Source of the DNA: Leclercia adecarboxylata | GTDB lineage: Bacteria > Pseudomonadota > Gammaproteobacteria > Enterobacterales > Enterobacteriaceae | Direction: 5' to 3' | DNA length: 64,000 nt | Assembly: GCF_006874705.1 (NCBI RefSeq) | Contig: NZ_CP035382.1 | Coordinates: forward strand, 3,348,001 to 3,412,000 | In this document: positions 8,784 through 17,121 of the stretch, piece after piece | Numbering within the stretch: position 1 is the first letter of the stretch | How the letters are laid out: each line of letters begins with the position of its first letter | Program-made: the position numbers and the translations under genes | The notes under the pieces: model-generated | What the model saw: the letters and a program-made list of their open reading frames with translations, nothing else | Databases searched by the model: none | Told to the model about the DNA's origin: nothing

Positions 8784-9476
8784 ATGAAGCAGATCCTGCT
8801 GGTGGAGGACGATGGCGATATCGCCGCGTTACTGCGCCTCAATTTAGAAGACGAAGGTTACGTAATTACCCACGAGGCGGACGGGGGCAGGGCGCTGCAC
8901 CTGCTCGGGCAAGCCCACTGGGATGCGGTGATCCTCGACCTGATGCTGCCCAACGTTGACGGGCTGACCCTCTGCCGGGCTATCCGCCAGCGCGATCACT
9001 ACCTGCCGGTGATTATCATCAGCGCCCGCAGCAGCGAAACCGAGCGCATTCTGGGCCTCGAAACCGGGGCCGATGACTACCTCGCTAAACCCTTCTCGGT
9101 GCAGGAGCTGGTGGCGCGGATCCGGGCGCTGTTCCGCCGTCAGCAGGCGATGGGCCAGCAGTCCTCCGGGCTTATTACCGCCCACGGCCTGACCATCGAC
9201 CCGCTGGCTCGCAGCGTCCTGCTGCACGGCGAGGGGGTGGATCTCACCCCGCGTGAATTCGATCTACTCTACTTTTTCGCCCGTCATCCCGGGGAGGTTT
9301 TCTCCCGCCTGGCCCTGCTTGAACAGGTGTGGGGATATCAGCACGAAGGCTACGAACACACCGTCAACACCCACATCAACCGCCTGCGGGTAAAAATTGA
9401 GAAAGACGCCGCCGAGCCGGAGGTGATCCGCACCGTCTGGGGCAAAGGCTACCGGTTTGCCAGGGAGGCGGAATGA
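8784..9476 (+). CDS. OmpR/PhoB-family response regulator (accessory)
   Basis: The 230-residue product has a receiver domain (residues 1-120) with acidic pocket EDD at 8-10, phospho-acceptor D52 in ILDLMLPN and the conserved lysine in LAKPF. It is followed by a winged-helix DNA-binding domain (about 130-228: LTPREFDLLYF, HINRLRVKIE, VWGKGYRF). It is co-transcribed with the kinase, whose start overlaps its stop by four bases. E. coli K-12 has no such pair at this locus. The signal and regulon are unknown. The high-GC coding style resembles the backbone, so any transfer is not recent. Confidence 0.9.
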   Translation: MKQILLVEDDGDIAALLRLNLEDEGYVITHEADGGRALHLLGQAHWDAVILDLMLPNVDGLTLCRAIRQRDHYLPVIIISARSSETERILGLETGADDYLAKPFSVQELVARIRALFRRQQAMGQQSSGLITAHGLTIDPLARSVLLHGEGVDLTPREFDLLYFFARHPGEVFSRLALLEQVWGYQHEGYEHTVNTHINRLRVKIEKDAAEPEVIRTVWGKGYRFAREAE

Positions 9477-10927
9477 CGCGTCGTCTCACCCTGCTGTTTA
9501 TCCTGTTGCTGACGGGCTGTGCGGCGGTGGCCTGCGCGGTGCAGCTCTGGACCAGCATGCAGTACGGGAATGCCATGGTGCAGCGTCTCTCCGGCGGGCT
9601 GGCGCAGCACATCGCCCAGCGTGAAACCCTGCTGGATGCCAACGGGCAGGTCGATCGCACCCGGCTTAAGCCGCTGTTCGACAGGCTGATGACCTTTAAC
9701 CCCAGCGTGGAGCTCTACATCCTCTCCCCGGACGGGGAGATCCTCGCCGATGCTGCGCCGCCGGGGCATATCAAGCGGCAAAAGCTTACTGTTGCGCCGG
9801 TGCAGCAGTTTCTCAGCGGCGGGATGATGCCGGTCTACGGGGACGATCCCCGCACCCTGACGGGAGAGAAGGTCTTCAGCGCCGTGCCGCTGCATCAGGA
9901 CGGCGTACTGCGCGGCTATCTGTACATTATTTTGCAGGGGGAAGAGCTGAACGCGCTGGCGGAGCGGGCGTGGCAGAAAACGCTGTGGAGCACGGTGCTC
10001 TGGTCGCTGCTGCTGGTGGCCCTTTTCGGCGCGCTGGCGGGCGGCCTGGTCTGGTACTGGGTGACCCGGCCGGTGAAGCAGTTAACCGACGAGGTGAGTG
10101 GCCTCGATCGCGAAAGTATGCACGTCATCAAGCAGCTGGCCGCCCAGCCCCCACAGACCGCCCCGTCAGACGAAGTGGCCCTGCTGCGTAACACCTTTAT
10201 CGAACTGGCGCAGCAGATTGCCAGCCAGTGGGATCAGCTGGCCGACAGCGACCGGCAGCGCCGGGAGTTTATCGCCAATATCTCTCACGATCTGCGCACT
10301 CCGCTGACCTCCCTGCTGGGGTATCTGGAGACCCTGTCGCTGAAAGCCGGCACGCTCTCACCGCAGGAGACCCAGCACTATCTCTCTATCGCCCTGCGTC
10401 AGGGGCACAAAGTTCGCCATCTGTCCCAGCAGCTGTTTGAGCTGGCGCGCCTGGAGCACGGCAGCATCAAGCCGCAGCGGGAGCGCTTTGCCATCGGAGA
10501 GCTGATCTCCGACGTAGCGCAAAAGTTTGACCTGGCGGTGGAGACCCGCCAGCTCCGGCTGCATATCGACGTGCCGCGGCAGCTGCCGATGATCAATGCC
10601 GATCTGTCGATGATCGAGCGGGTAGTGACTAATTTGCTGGATAACGCTATTCGCCATACCCCACCGGGCGGCGAGATCGGGCTGAAAGTGTGGCTGGAGG
10701 GCGAGAAGGTGCAGGTGGAGGTGAATGACAGCGGGCCGGGGGTCGATGCACATCTGCGCGATCGGCTGTTTATGCGGCCATCGGCGCTGAGTCAGCAGGC
10801 GGCGCGGGATAATCGCGGCGGGCTGGGGCTGTTGATCGTCAAAAGGATGCTGGAACTACATGGGGGTGGGATCAGGCTGATGGAGGCGGGTCAGGGCGCA
10901 ATATTTCGTTTTTATGTGCCGTTATAA
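9473..10927 (+). CDS. Membrane sensor histidine kinase, partner of upstream regulator
   Basis: The 484-residue kinase has a first membrane helix at residues 5-25, a periplasmic sensor region of about 140 residues and a second helix near 168-195. A HAMP-type linker follows (TRPVKQLTDEVSGLD). The dimerisation domain carries phospho-acceptor H272 in ISHDLRTPLTSLLG, and the ATP domain has N box NLLDNAIRHTP, DSGPGV and GGLGLLIVKRM. The ATG overlaps the regulator stop (ATGA). The periplasmic part does not resemble a sensor I recognise. A REP cluster follows. Confidence 0.9.
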   Translation: MTRRLTLLFILLLTGCAAVACAVQLWTSMQYGNAMVQRLSGGLAQHIAQRETLLDANGQVDRTRLKPLFDRLMTFNPSVELYILSPDGEILADAAPPGHIKRQKLTVAPVQQFLSGGMMPVYGDDPRTLTGEKVFSAVPLHQDGVLRGYLYIILQGEELNALAERAWQKTLWSTVLWSLLLVALFGALAGGLVWYWVTRPVKQLTDEVSGLDRESMHVIKQLAAQPPQTAPSDEVALLRNTFIELAQQIASQWDQLADSDRQRREFIANISHDLRTPLTSLLGYLETLSLKAGTLSPQETQHYLSIALRQGHKVRHLSQQLFELARLEHGSIKPQRERFAIGELISDVAQKFDLAVETRQLRLHIDVPRQLPMINADLSMIERVVTNLLDNAIRHTPPGGEIGLKVWLEGEKVQVEVNDSGPGVDAHLRDRLFMRPSALSQQAARDNRGGLGLLIVKRMLELHGGGIRLMEAGQGAIFRFYVPL

Positions 10928-10931
10928 AAAC

Positions 10932-11060
10932 GCCGGGTGGCGCTAACGCTTACCCGGCCTACAAAAACCCTGGGGCCCGTAGGCCCGGTAAGGCGAAGCC
11001 GCCACCGGGCATCAGACCGCACAGCCCGTAGGTCGGGTAAGGCGAAGCCGCCACCCGGCA
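10932..11060. repeat. Cluster of three REP units (BIME)
   Basis: Three REP palindromes lie at 10932-10962, 10979-11011 and 11028-11060. The last two are near-identical direct copies (GTAGG.C.GGTAAGGCGAAG...), while the first is in the opposite orientation. They separate the convergent kinase and artJ genes and probably protect both transcript ends. Confidence 0.85.
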
Positions 11061-11068
11061 CAACAAAC

Positions 11069-11800
11069 TTACTGCGGGAACCACTGGTCGCTGATTTTCT
11101 GATACGTGCCGTCCGCTTTAATCGCTTTCAGGGCGCCGTTCAGTTTCTCCACCAGGGCTTTGTTATCCGGACGCACTGCAATGCCCAGACCGGTGCCGAA
11201 ATACTGCGGGTCGGTCACTTTATCGGTAGCGGTGCCCAGCTGCGGGTTGGTTTTCAGCCACTCGTTTACCACCGCCGTGTCGCCAAACACGCCATCGATA
11301 CGGCCATTCTTCAGGTCGATAATCGCGTTCTGGTAGCTGTCATAGGCTACGGTTTTCACTTCCGGGTGCTTATCCTGGAGGTATTTCTGGTGCGTGGTGC
11401 CGTTTTCCATGCCGATGCGTTTGCCTTTCAGCTCATCAAAGGATTTGTAAGCGCCTTTCTTCGCAATCACCACCGCAGAGTTGGCGTAGTACGGGTCGGT
11501 GAAAGTCACCTGCTTGCTACGCTCCGGGGTGATGTCCATACCTGAGATCACCGCGTCATATTTTTTGAATTTCAGGGACGGGATCAGGCTGTCAAAGGCG
11601 TGGTTAGTAAAGGTGCACTCGGCCTGCATCTGGGTACAGAGCGCTTTCGCCAGGTCGATATCAAACCCGACGATCTGGTTGCTGGCATCCAGCGATTCGA
11701 ACGGTGGATAAGTCGCAGAAACACCGAAGTTGATTTTATCGGCGGCAGAAGCGCCCGCGGCGAAGGTTGCCAGTAAAGCGGCCAGAACTAACTTTTTCAT
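11069..11800 (-). CDS. artJ: Arginine-binding periplasmic protein ArtJ
   Basis: A 243-residue solute-binding protein (SBP_bac_3 fold) that binds L-arginine in the periplasm for the ArtPQM importer. The signal peptide MKKLVLAALLATFAAGASA is cleaved before ADKINFG. Ligand-loop motifs SATYPPFES, GFDIDLAKALC and MDITPERSKQV are present. The open frame extends ten codons upstream, but the ATG at 11800 gives the signal peptide and has a GGGAGC ribosome site. It has its own transcription unit with tandem ARG boxes upstream. Confidence 0.96.
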   Translation of the reverse strand: MKKLVLAALLATFAAGASAADKINFGVSATYPPFESLDASNQIVGFDIDLAKALCTQMQAECTFTNHAFDSLIPSLKFKKYDAVISGMDITPERSKQVTFTDPYYANSAVVIAKKGAYKSFDELKGKRIGMENGTTHQKYLQDKHPEVKTVAYDSYQNAIIDLKNGRIDGVFGDTAVVNEWLKTNPQLGTATDKVTDPQYFGTGLGIAVRPDNKALVEKLNGALKAIKADGTYQKISDQWFPQ

Positions 11801-11828
11801 TGTGAAGCTCCCGTCTGTCAATCTTGTC

Positions 11829-11834
11829 ATTATA
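11829..11834 (-). promoter_or_regulatory. Candidate artJ -10 box
   Basis: A perfect TATAAT reads on the minus strand about 30 bases before the artJ start. No good -35 lies 16-18 bases further upstream, so the promoter assignment is tentative. Confidence 0.4.
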
Positions 11835-11869
11835 TGCCGTGTCTGCGGCTGGGAGTTACAATGCCATTG

Positions 11870-11908
11870 AATGAATTTGTATGCAATAAAAATGATTAAA
11901 TATTACTT
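11870..11908 (-). promoter_or_regulatory. Tandem ARG boxes (ArgR operator) of artJ
   Basis: Two 18-bp ARG boxes are separated by exactly 3 bp, the classical ArgR arrangement. The first, AATGAATTTGTATGCAAT at 11870-11887, differs from the symmetric TGAAT-N4-ATTCA core at one position. The second, AATGATTAAATATTACTT at 11891-11908, is weaker. ArgR with arginine would repress artJ, as known in E. coli. Confidence 0.75.
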
Positions 11909-11913
11909 AAATA

Positions 11914-11950
11914 TAAAAAAAGGCGGACAGTGGTTAGACTTGTCCGCCTT
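11914..11950 (-). terminator. Rho-independent terminator of artPIQM
   Basis: A perfect 10-bp stem (AAGGCGGACA / TGTCCGCCTT) with an 11-base loop is followed on the minus strand by a run of seven T. It lies 24 bases after the artM stop codon. Confidence 0.9.
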
Positions 11951-11973
11951 CTGTAATCACATTGTATGCAGTT

Positions 11974-12642
11974 TTAGTTGCGGCGTTCGAACGCCAGCGC
12001 TCTACGCTCAACCAGACGCATCAGCAGGGTCAGCAGGCCGTTGACCACCAGGTAAATTAACCCTGCGGCACCAAACACCATTACATCGTAGGTGCGCCCG
12101 TACAGCAGCTGTCCGTGGCCCATCACTTCCATCAGGGTGATGGTGTAGGCCAGCGACGTACTCTTGAACACCAGCACCACTTCGTTGGAATACGAGGAGA
12201 GGGCGCGCTTGAAGGCGTACGGCAGCAGGATCGCCAGCGTATCTTTCTTGCTCATCCCCAGCGCACCGCACGACTGCCACTGCCCGTCCGGGATGGCGCG
12301 GATGGCGCCATAGAACAGCTGGGTGGTATAGGCGGCACTGTTCAGCGACAGGGCCAGCAGGGCGCAGAGCCACGGCTCGGAGAGCAGATGCCACAGCACC
12401 GGATACTCCTGCAGCGTCGGGAACTGGCCCGGGCCGTAGTAAATAAGGAAGATCTGCACCAGCAGCGGGGTGCCGGTAAACAGGGTGATGTAGCCGCGTA
12501 CGATCCACACCAGCACCGGCGTTTTCAGCGTCAGGATGATGGTGAAAATCAACGCCAGAACCAGCGCCACGATAATCGAGGCGACGGTCAGCGTCAGGCT
12601 GGTATGCAGCCCTTTCATCAGTTCGGGTAAGTAATCCAGCAT
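11974..12642 (-). CDS. artM: Arginine ABC transporter permease ArtM
   Basis: The 222-residue inner-membrane permease (His/Glu/Gln/Arg/opine family) has about five helices and an EAA-type loop (GMSKKDTLAILLPYAFK). It pairs with ArtQ. It is the last gene of artPIQM; its ATG overlaps the artQ stop (ATGA at 12642), and a strong terminator follows. It matches E. coli ArtM to the FERRN end. Confidence 0.95.
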   Translation of the reverse strand: MLDYLPELMKGLHTSLTLTVASIIVALVLALIFTIILTLKTPVLVWIVRGYITLFTGTPLLVQIFLIYYGPGQFPTLQEYPVLWHLLSEPWLCALLALSLNSAAYTTQLFYGAIRAIPDGQWQSCGALGMSKKDTLAILLPYAFKRALSSYSNEVVLVFKSTSLAYTITLMEVMGHGQLLYGRTYDVMVFGAAGLIYLVVNGLLTLLMRLVERRALAFERRN

Positions 12643-13358
12643 CAGCCTGGTCTCCGTTCAAAACGCGTCGCACGCAGGTCAATACGCTTGAGAATGTACT
12701 GACTGAGCAACGTGATCACCAGGTAGATAGCCGCCGCCACGATGTACCAGGTAAAAGGCTCCTGGGTACGGGTGGCGATGCTTTTGGTCTGCAGCATCAG
12801 GTCGTTAACGCTGATTAAGCTCACCAGCGCCGTATCTTTCAGCAGGACCAGCCACTGGTTGCCGAGCCCCGGGAGGGCATGACGCCACATCTGCGGCATC
12901 ACCAGACGGAAGAAGATTGCCGTTTTCGACAGCCCCAGCGCCTGACCGGACTCCCACTGACCCACCGGCACCGCTTTCAGCGCGCCGCGCAACGTCTGCG
13001 AGGCATAGGCGGAGTAGAGCAGGGAGAGCGCGATCACGCCGCACAGGAACGGGCTGACGTCGAAGTTTTCGATCTGCATCTGAATCGGGATCTGCACTAC
13101 GCCCAGATTGAGCGTAAAGCCGTCCGACAGCATCAGCAGCAGCTGTGACGAGCCGAAATAGATAAACAGCACCACCAGAATTTCCGGCAGGCCGCGAAGA
13201 AGGGTCACCAGTGCTGAGCCGGTCCAGGCGACAGGTCGCCACTTAGCCGACTCCCACACGGCAAAGATCATCGCCAGCACCAGGCCGATGATCAGCGCAC
13301 AAACGGCAAGGCCGACGGTCATCCCGGCGGCGCTTGCTAATGGAAAAATTTCGTTCAT
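12642..13358 (-). CDS. artQ: Arginine ABC transporter permease ArtQ
   Basis: The 238-residue partner permease has about five membrane helices. The coupling loop [15 protein letters not shown] contacts ArtP. It matches E. coli ArtQ from [14 protein letters not shown] to RFERRPG. It starts six bases after artI and overlaps artM by one base at its end, consistent with a single operon. Confidence 0.95.
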   Translation of the reverse strand: MNEIFPLASAAGMTVGLAVCALIIGLVLAMIFAVWESAKWRPVAWTGSALVTLLRGLPEILVVLFIYFGSSQLLLMLSDGFTLNLGVVQIPIQMQIENFDVSPFLCGVIALSLLYSAYASQTLRGALKAVPVGQWESGQALGLSKTAIFFRLVMPQMWRHALPGLGNQWLVLLKDTALVSLISVNDLMLQTKSIATRTQEPFTWYIVAAAIYLVITLLSQYILKRIDLRATRFERRPG

Positions 13359-13364
13359 CAGTTC

Positions 13365-14096
13365 TTACTTCTGGAACCATTTTTTGTAGATGGAATCGTA
13401 CGTGCCATCTTTCTTCACTTTTTCCAGCGCGGTGTTGAATTTCTGCTGCAGCGCGGTGTTGCCCTGACGCACGGCAATGCCCAGGCCGGTGCCGAAGTAA
13501 TCTTTATCCGTCACTTTATCGCCAACCGCAGCCAGCTTGTCGTTGGCCTTCAGCCATTCGGTCACCACCGCGTTGTCACCAAAGACGGCATCGATACGAC
13601 CATTCTGCAGATCCAGACGGGCGTTCTGGTAGCTGTCGTATGGCACGGTAGTGATTTCCGGGTGCTTATCCATAATGAATTTCTGGTGGGTGGTGCCGTT
13701 CTGCACGCCCACTTTCTTGCCTTTCAGCGCTTCGATAGAGGCGTATTTACCCTTCTGACCGATGAACAGGGCAGAGTTCTCATAGTACGGAGTACTGAAC
13801 AGAACCTGCTTTTCACGTTCCGGAGTGATATCCATACCGGCCATCACCGCGTCGATACGGCGGAATTTCAGGCTTGGGATCAGGCTGTCGAAAGACTGGT
13901 TCGCAAAGGTACAGGTGGCGTCGATCTCTTTACACAGGGCGTTAGCCAGATCCACATCGAAGCCGACGATCTTGTTGTTGGCATCCATAGACTCAAACGG
14001 AGGGTAGGACGCTTCGGTCGCGAAACGAATGGTCTCAGCGGCTGTTGCAGAGAGGCTAACGCTTGCAAGCAGGGCGGCAATCACTATTTTTTTCAT
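13365..14096 (-). CDS. artI: Arginine-responsive periplasmic binding protein ArtI
   Basis: The 243-residue binding protein is a paralogue of ArtJ (shared YPPFES, GFD.DLA.ALC, MDITPER) encoded inside the artPIQM operon. The signal peptide is MKKIVIAALLASVSLSATA. Its ligand is less certain than that of ArtJ; in E. coli it did not clearly bind arginine. The ATG at 14096, preceded by GAGAG, was chosen because the 26 codons upstream do not resemble the family. Confidence 0.94.
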   Translation of the reverse strand: MKKIVIAALLASVSLSATAAETIRFATEASYPPFESMDANNKIVGFDVDLANALCKEIDATCTFANQSFDSLIPSLKFRRIDAVMAGMDITPEREKQVLFSTPYYENSALFIGQKGKYASIEALKGKKVGVQNGTTHQKFIMDKHPEITTVPYDSYQNARLDLQNGRIDAVFGDNAVVTEWLKANDKLAAVGDKVTDKDYFGTGLGIAVRQGNTALQQKFNTALEKVKKDGTYDSIYKKWFQK

Positions 14097-14115
14097 TGTC
14101 GTTCTCTCGATTCGA

Positions 14116-14844
14116 TTAGTGAGACAGATAATTTCTGAACGCGTCGGTCTGCGGCTGGGCAAAACAGCTCGCATCCCCTTGCTCTACGATATGACCGTTT
14201 TCCATATAGACCACACGACTGGCGGTTTTACGCGCCACTTCCACTTCGTGAGTCACGATCACCTGAGTAATGTTGGTTTCCGCCAGCTCGCGGATGATGC
14301 TGACGATCTGGGCGGTGATTTCCGGGTCCAGTGCGGCGGTCGGTTCGTCAAACAGCAGCACGGCAGGCTCCATCATCAGGGCGCGGGCAATGGCCACACG
14401 CTGCTGCTGACCGCCGGAGAGGTGCAGCGGATAACGGTCGCTGTACGGCTTCAGGCGCAGACGTTCCAGCAGCTTCTCGGCACGGGCCAGCGCCTGCTCT
14501 TTAGAGAGGCCCAGCACGCGGCACGGCGCTTCGATCAGATTCTGCTGCACGGTGAGGTGCGGCCAGAGATTGTACTGCTGGAAGACCATACCGACGTTCT
14601 GACGCAGATCGCGGATCGCTTTTTCAGACGGCGCTTTGGCAAAATTAAAGTGATTACCGGCAATATCCAGGGTACCGGAGCGCGGCATTTCAAGCAGATT
14701 GAGGACGCGAAGCAGCGAGCTTTTACCCGCGCCGCTTGGGCCTAACAGCACCAGCGTTTCGCCCTCAGGGCAATTCAGTGTGATGTCGAACAGCGCCTGG
14801 TGTGCGCCGTAGAAGCAGTTAATGCCGTTTAGTTGAATACTCAT
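14116..14844 (-). CDS. artP: Arginine ABC transporter ATPase ArtP
   Basis: The 242-residue ATPase of the arginine importer has Walker A (GPSGAGKSS), Q-loop [10 protein letters not shown], signature [15 protein letters not shown], Walker [15 protein letters not shown] and switch histidine VTHEVEVA. It is the first gene of artPIQM, read leftward, 19 bases before artI. It matches E. coli ArtP end to end. Confidence 0.96.
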   Translation of the reverse strand: MSIQLNGINCFYGAHQALFDITLNCPEGETLVLLGPSGAGKSSLLRVLNLLEMPRSGTLDIAGNHFNFAKAPSEKAIRDLRQNVGMVFQQYNLWPHLTVQQNLIEAPCRVLGLSKEQALARAEKLLERLRLKPYSDRYPLHLSGGQQQRVAIARALMMEPAVLLFDEPTAALDPEITAQIVSIIRELAETNITQVIVTHEVEVARKTASRVVYMENGHIVEQGDASCFAQPQTDAFRNYLSH

Positions 14845-14893
14845 CGGGGCAGTCTTTACTCATCCAGGCAATCTATAGCAATTGAGGCCGCAA

Positions 14894-14922
14894 ATAGTAC
14901 CGTTGACAGAATAGTTATGCAA
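14894..14922 (-). promoter_or_regulatory. Candidate sigma-70 promoter of artPIQM
   Basis: On the minus strand TTGCAT (14922-14917) is followed after exactly 17 bases by TACTAT (14899-14894), about 50 bases before the artP start. Both boxes match four to five of six consensus positions. No clear ARG box pair was found here, unlike artJ. Confidence 0.5.
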
Positions 14923-15002
14923 TATTTATGCGTTAAAAGTTAAATATAAACCGAATCTATCCCTAAACATAGCACAAAGTAGCGAGCGGAGATGGCGACG
15001 AG

Positions 15003-15037
15003 AATAAATGTCGGCATTCCTCACGAAATGCCAGACA
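15003..15037 (-). terminator. Terminator after ybjP
   Basis: A hairpin built on GGCATT / AATGCC, extended by TGT / ACA with one mismatch, is followed by TTTATT on the minus strand. It lies 20 to 50 bases beyond the ybjP stop codon. Confidence 0.6.
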
Positions 15038-15057
15038 TTTTGCGGGGTTTTATCTGC

Positions 15058-15576
15058 TTAACGGTTCTCAATAGACTGGCGCAGGGTGCCGGCCGGGGCG
15101 TGGACGCTGCCGCCGAGGTAGCGCACGTCATCAATGGCCCAGCACTGGCCTTCACGGATCATCAGCACTTCATCCTGCCAGCTTTCGCTGCCCTGGGTCA
15201 GCTTCACCCGCAGCGGAATATTGCGCGCATCGGTATTGGGGATGGTCGAGGCGCTGGCGACTTCAGCCGTTTGCGGCGCGATAGTGCGGCTGGAGAACGG
15301 ATCGTCTTTCAGCAGGTTTTTATGCTGCGGATCGCGGCTGGCATCGCTCAGCAGCTGGGCCAGGTTATCGCTCAGGTACGGACGCAGCGCGGTCAAATCG
15401 TTGCTGCGGTGCGAAATGCGGTAGTCATAGAACTGTTGTGCCACGGCATCCGGACCGCCGGTAATGCAGCTGCCGCTGCGGGTTCCGATATCCTTAAAGG
15501 CCGGGGTGACCGGGGTGGTGCAGGCGCTGAGCAGCAGCGCGCAAGGCACTAAAAGCGTCAAAGCAGAATAGCGCAT
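15058..15576 (-). CDS. ybjP: Outer-membrane-type lipoprotein YbjP (DUF3828)
   Basis: The 172-residue lipoprotein has a signal peptide ending in the lipobox LLSAC (cysteine about residue 19). Residue +2 is Thr, so sorting to the outer membrane is expected. It matches E. coli YbjP, including PFSSRT, ASTIPN.DARNIPLRV and the LRQSIENR end. Function is unknown. The frame is open eight codons further upstream, but MRYS at 15576 gives the correct signal peptide. Confidence 0.9.
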   Translation of the reverse strand: MRYSALTLLVPCALLLSACTTPVTPAFKDIGTRSGSCITGGPDAVAQQFYDYRISHRSNDLTALRPYLSDNLAQLLSDASRDPQHKNLLKDDPFSSRTIAPQTAEVASASTIPNTDARNIPLRVKLTQGSESWQDEVLMIREGQCWAIDDVRYLGGSVHAPAGTLRQSIENR

Positions 15577-15698
15577 GTTGATTTCCTTATTAGGCTGCAA
15601 TAATTAACTAACCTTTAAATGATAGCGTAACGATCGGATAATGGTTTTGTTCTTAAACGCTTAGGACCTGGTTCCCGGCATGTAATAAGGAGACAAAT

Positions 15699-16022
15699 AT
15701 GCAATTTTCAACCACCCCCACTCTGGAAGGACAGCCGATCAGTGAATATTGCGGCGTGGTGACCGGGGAAGCCATTCTCGGGGCCAATATCTTCCGCGAC
15801 TTTTTTGCCGGTATCCGCGATATCGTCGGCGGCCGCTCCGGCGCCTATGAGAAAGAGCTGCGCAAAGCCCGTGACATCGCCTTTAAAGAGCTGGGCGAGC
15901 AGGCGAAGGCGCTGGGCGCCGATGCCGTGGTGGGTATCGATATCGACTACGAAACCGTCGGCAAAGACGCCAGCATGCTGATGGTCAGCGTCAGCGGTAC
16001 GGCGGTGAAAACGCGCCGATGA
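15699..16022 (+). CDS. ybjQ: YbjQ family protein (UPF0145)
   Basis: The 107-residue cytosolic protein matches the UPF0145 family over its full length ([12 protein letters not shown], the [19 protein letters not shown] segment, [13 protein letters not shown]). Family members form pentameric rings; biochemical function is not established. An AAGGAG ribosome site precedes the ATG. It overlaps amiD by four bases (ATGA), so the two are translationally coupled. Confidence 0.92.
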   Translation: MQFSTTPTLEGQPISEYCGVVTGEAILGANIFRDFFAGIRDIVGGRSGAYEKELRKARDIAFKELGEQAKALGADAVVGIDIDYETVGKDASMLMVSVSGTAVKTRR

Positions 16023-16849
16023 AGCCAGCCCTGGTGCCCGTCCTGCTGGCGCTGCTGCTGGCAGGCTGTGCGACTGAAAAAGGCGTCGTGGATAAAGGCG
16101 GCTATGAGCTGGATACCCGGCGTCAGGCCCAGGCGGCTTATCCCCGTATTAAGGTACTGGTGATCCACTACACCGCCGACGACTTTGACAGCTCCCTCGC
16201 GACCCTGACCGATAAAAACGTCAGCTCCCACTATTTGATCCCGGCGGTCCCGCCGCAGCACAACGGCAAGCCGCGGATCTGGCAGCTGGTGCCGGAGCGC
16301 GAGCTGGCCTGGCACGCTGGGGTCAGCTTCTGGCGCGGCGCGACCCGGATTAATGACACCTCAATTGGTATTGAGCTGGAAAACCGTGGCTGGCAAAAAA
16401 GCGACGGCCAGAAACGCTTCGTCCCCTTTGAGCCGGCGCAGATCGCCGCCCTGATCCCGCTGGCGAAGGACATTATTCAGCGTTACGACATCAAGCCGCA
16501 GAACGTGGTGGCCCATGCAGATATCGCCCCGCAGCGCAAAGACGATCCGGGGCCGCTGTTTCCCTGGCAGGCGCTGGCGCAGCAGGGAATTGGTGCCTGG
16601 CCGGATCCGGCCCGGGTGGCGTTTTACCTGAACGGACAGCCACGTTATCAACCTGCGGATCCGGCCGTATTGCTCGATTTATTATCCCGGTACGGCTACG
16701 AGGTACCGGAGAATATATCTTTGGCCCAGCAGAAAAGGGTCATTATGGCGTTTCAAATGCATTTCCGCCCGCAGGTCTGGAATGGCCTGGCAGATGTCGA
16801 AACGGTCGCTATTGCCGAAGCCTTACTCGAAAAGTACGGTCAGCGCTAG
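16019..16849 (+). CDS. amiD: N-acetylmuramyl-L-alanine amidase AmiD (lipoprotein)
   Basis: A 276-residue zinc amidase that cleaves the bond between MurNAc (including 1,6-anhydro forms) and L-alanine. The signal ends in lipobox LLAGC, so it is anchored to a membrane, in E. coli the outer membrane. Zinc ligands are expected at the histidine of VIHYTADD, the histidine of VVAHADIAP and the aspartate in RKDDPG. A PGRP-like core is followed by a C-terminal helical domain with a peptidoglycan-binding character. A clear terminator follows. Confidence 0.94.
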   Translation: MKPALVPVLLALLLAGCATEKGVVDKGGYELDTRRQAQAAYPRIKVLVIHYTADDFDSSLATLTDKNVSSHYLIPAVPPQHNGKPRIWQLVPERELAWHAGVSFWRGATRINDTSIGIELENRGWQKSDGQKRFVPFEPAQIAALIPLAKDIIQRYDIKPQNVVAHADIAPQRKDDPGPLFPWQALAQQGIGAWPDPARVAFYLNGQPRYQPADPAVLLDLLSRYGYEVPENISLAQQKRVIMAFQMHFRPQVWNGLADVETVAIAEALLEKYGQR

Positions 16850-16879
16850 CCCTCAAAATCAGGGGGTTAGCGCTTTTTT
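16842..16879 (+). terminator. Terminator of ybjQ-amiD
   Basis: A long stem (AGCGCTA... / ...TTAGCGCT with a second CCC/GGG segment) is followed by TTTTTT. The left arm overlaps the last codons of amiD. Confidence 0.9.
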
Positions 16880-16890
16880 CTCATATTGGC

Positions 16891-16906
16891 TTAAGATTAA
16901 TCTTAA
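16891..16906. promoter_or_regulatory. Perfect 16-bp palindrome upstream of the CRP-fold regulator
   Basis: TTAAGATTAATCTTAA is a perfect palindrome in the AT-rich 270-base gap before the regulator gene. It may be a dimeric regulator operator; no known consensus was matched. Confidence 0.4.
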
Positions 16907-17121
16907 GTTCATTTTAAATTAACTTTTAGTAAATTGACTTAAAAGTACCCACATTTAAGATAGCTCCATAGCTTGCTAAGCAATTCAGCAAATAAATATG
17001 GATTGAGACTTACTCTCATCTGAATATATCTTCTTATTTTATCTGGACTCGGTCTCGTATATCCGTTGCGACATCACTTTCGCAGTGGCTCTTTTATCTA
17101 CAATTAATAACAGGCACAATA

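Noticed and set aside
10937..11545. 202-codon plus-strand ORF opposite artJ
   Set aside because: It starts in the REP cluster and is an antisense shadow of artJ.
14845..14990. ARG box pair upstream of artP
   Set aside because: Only TATGCA-like fragments occur; the 18-bp symmetric pattern at 3-bp spacing seen before artJ is absent.
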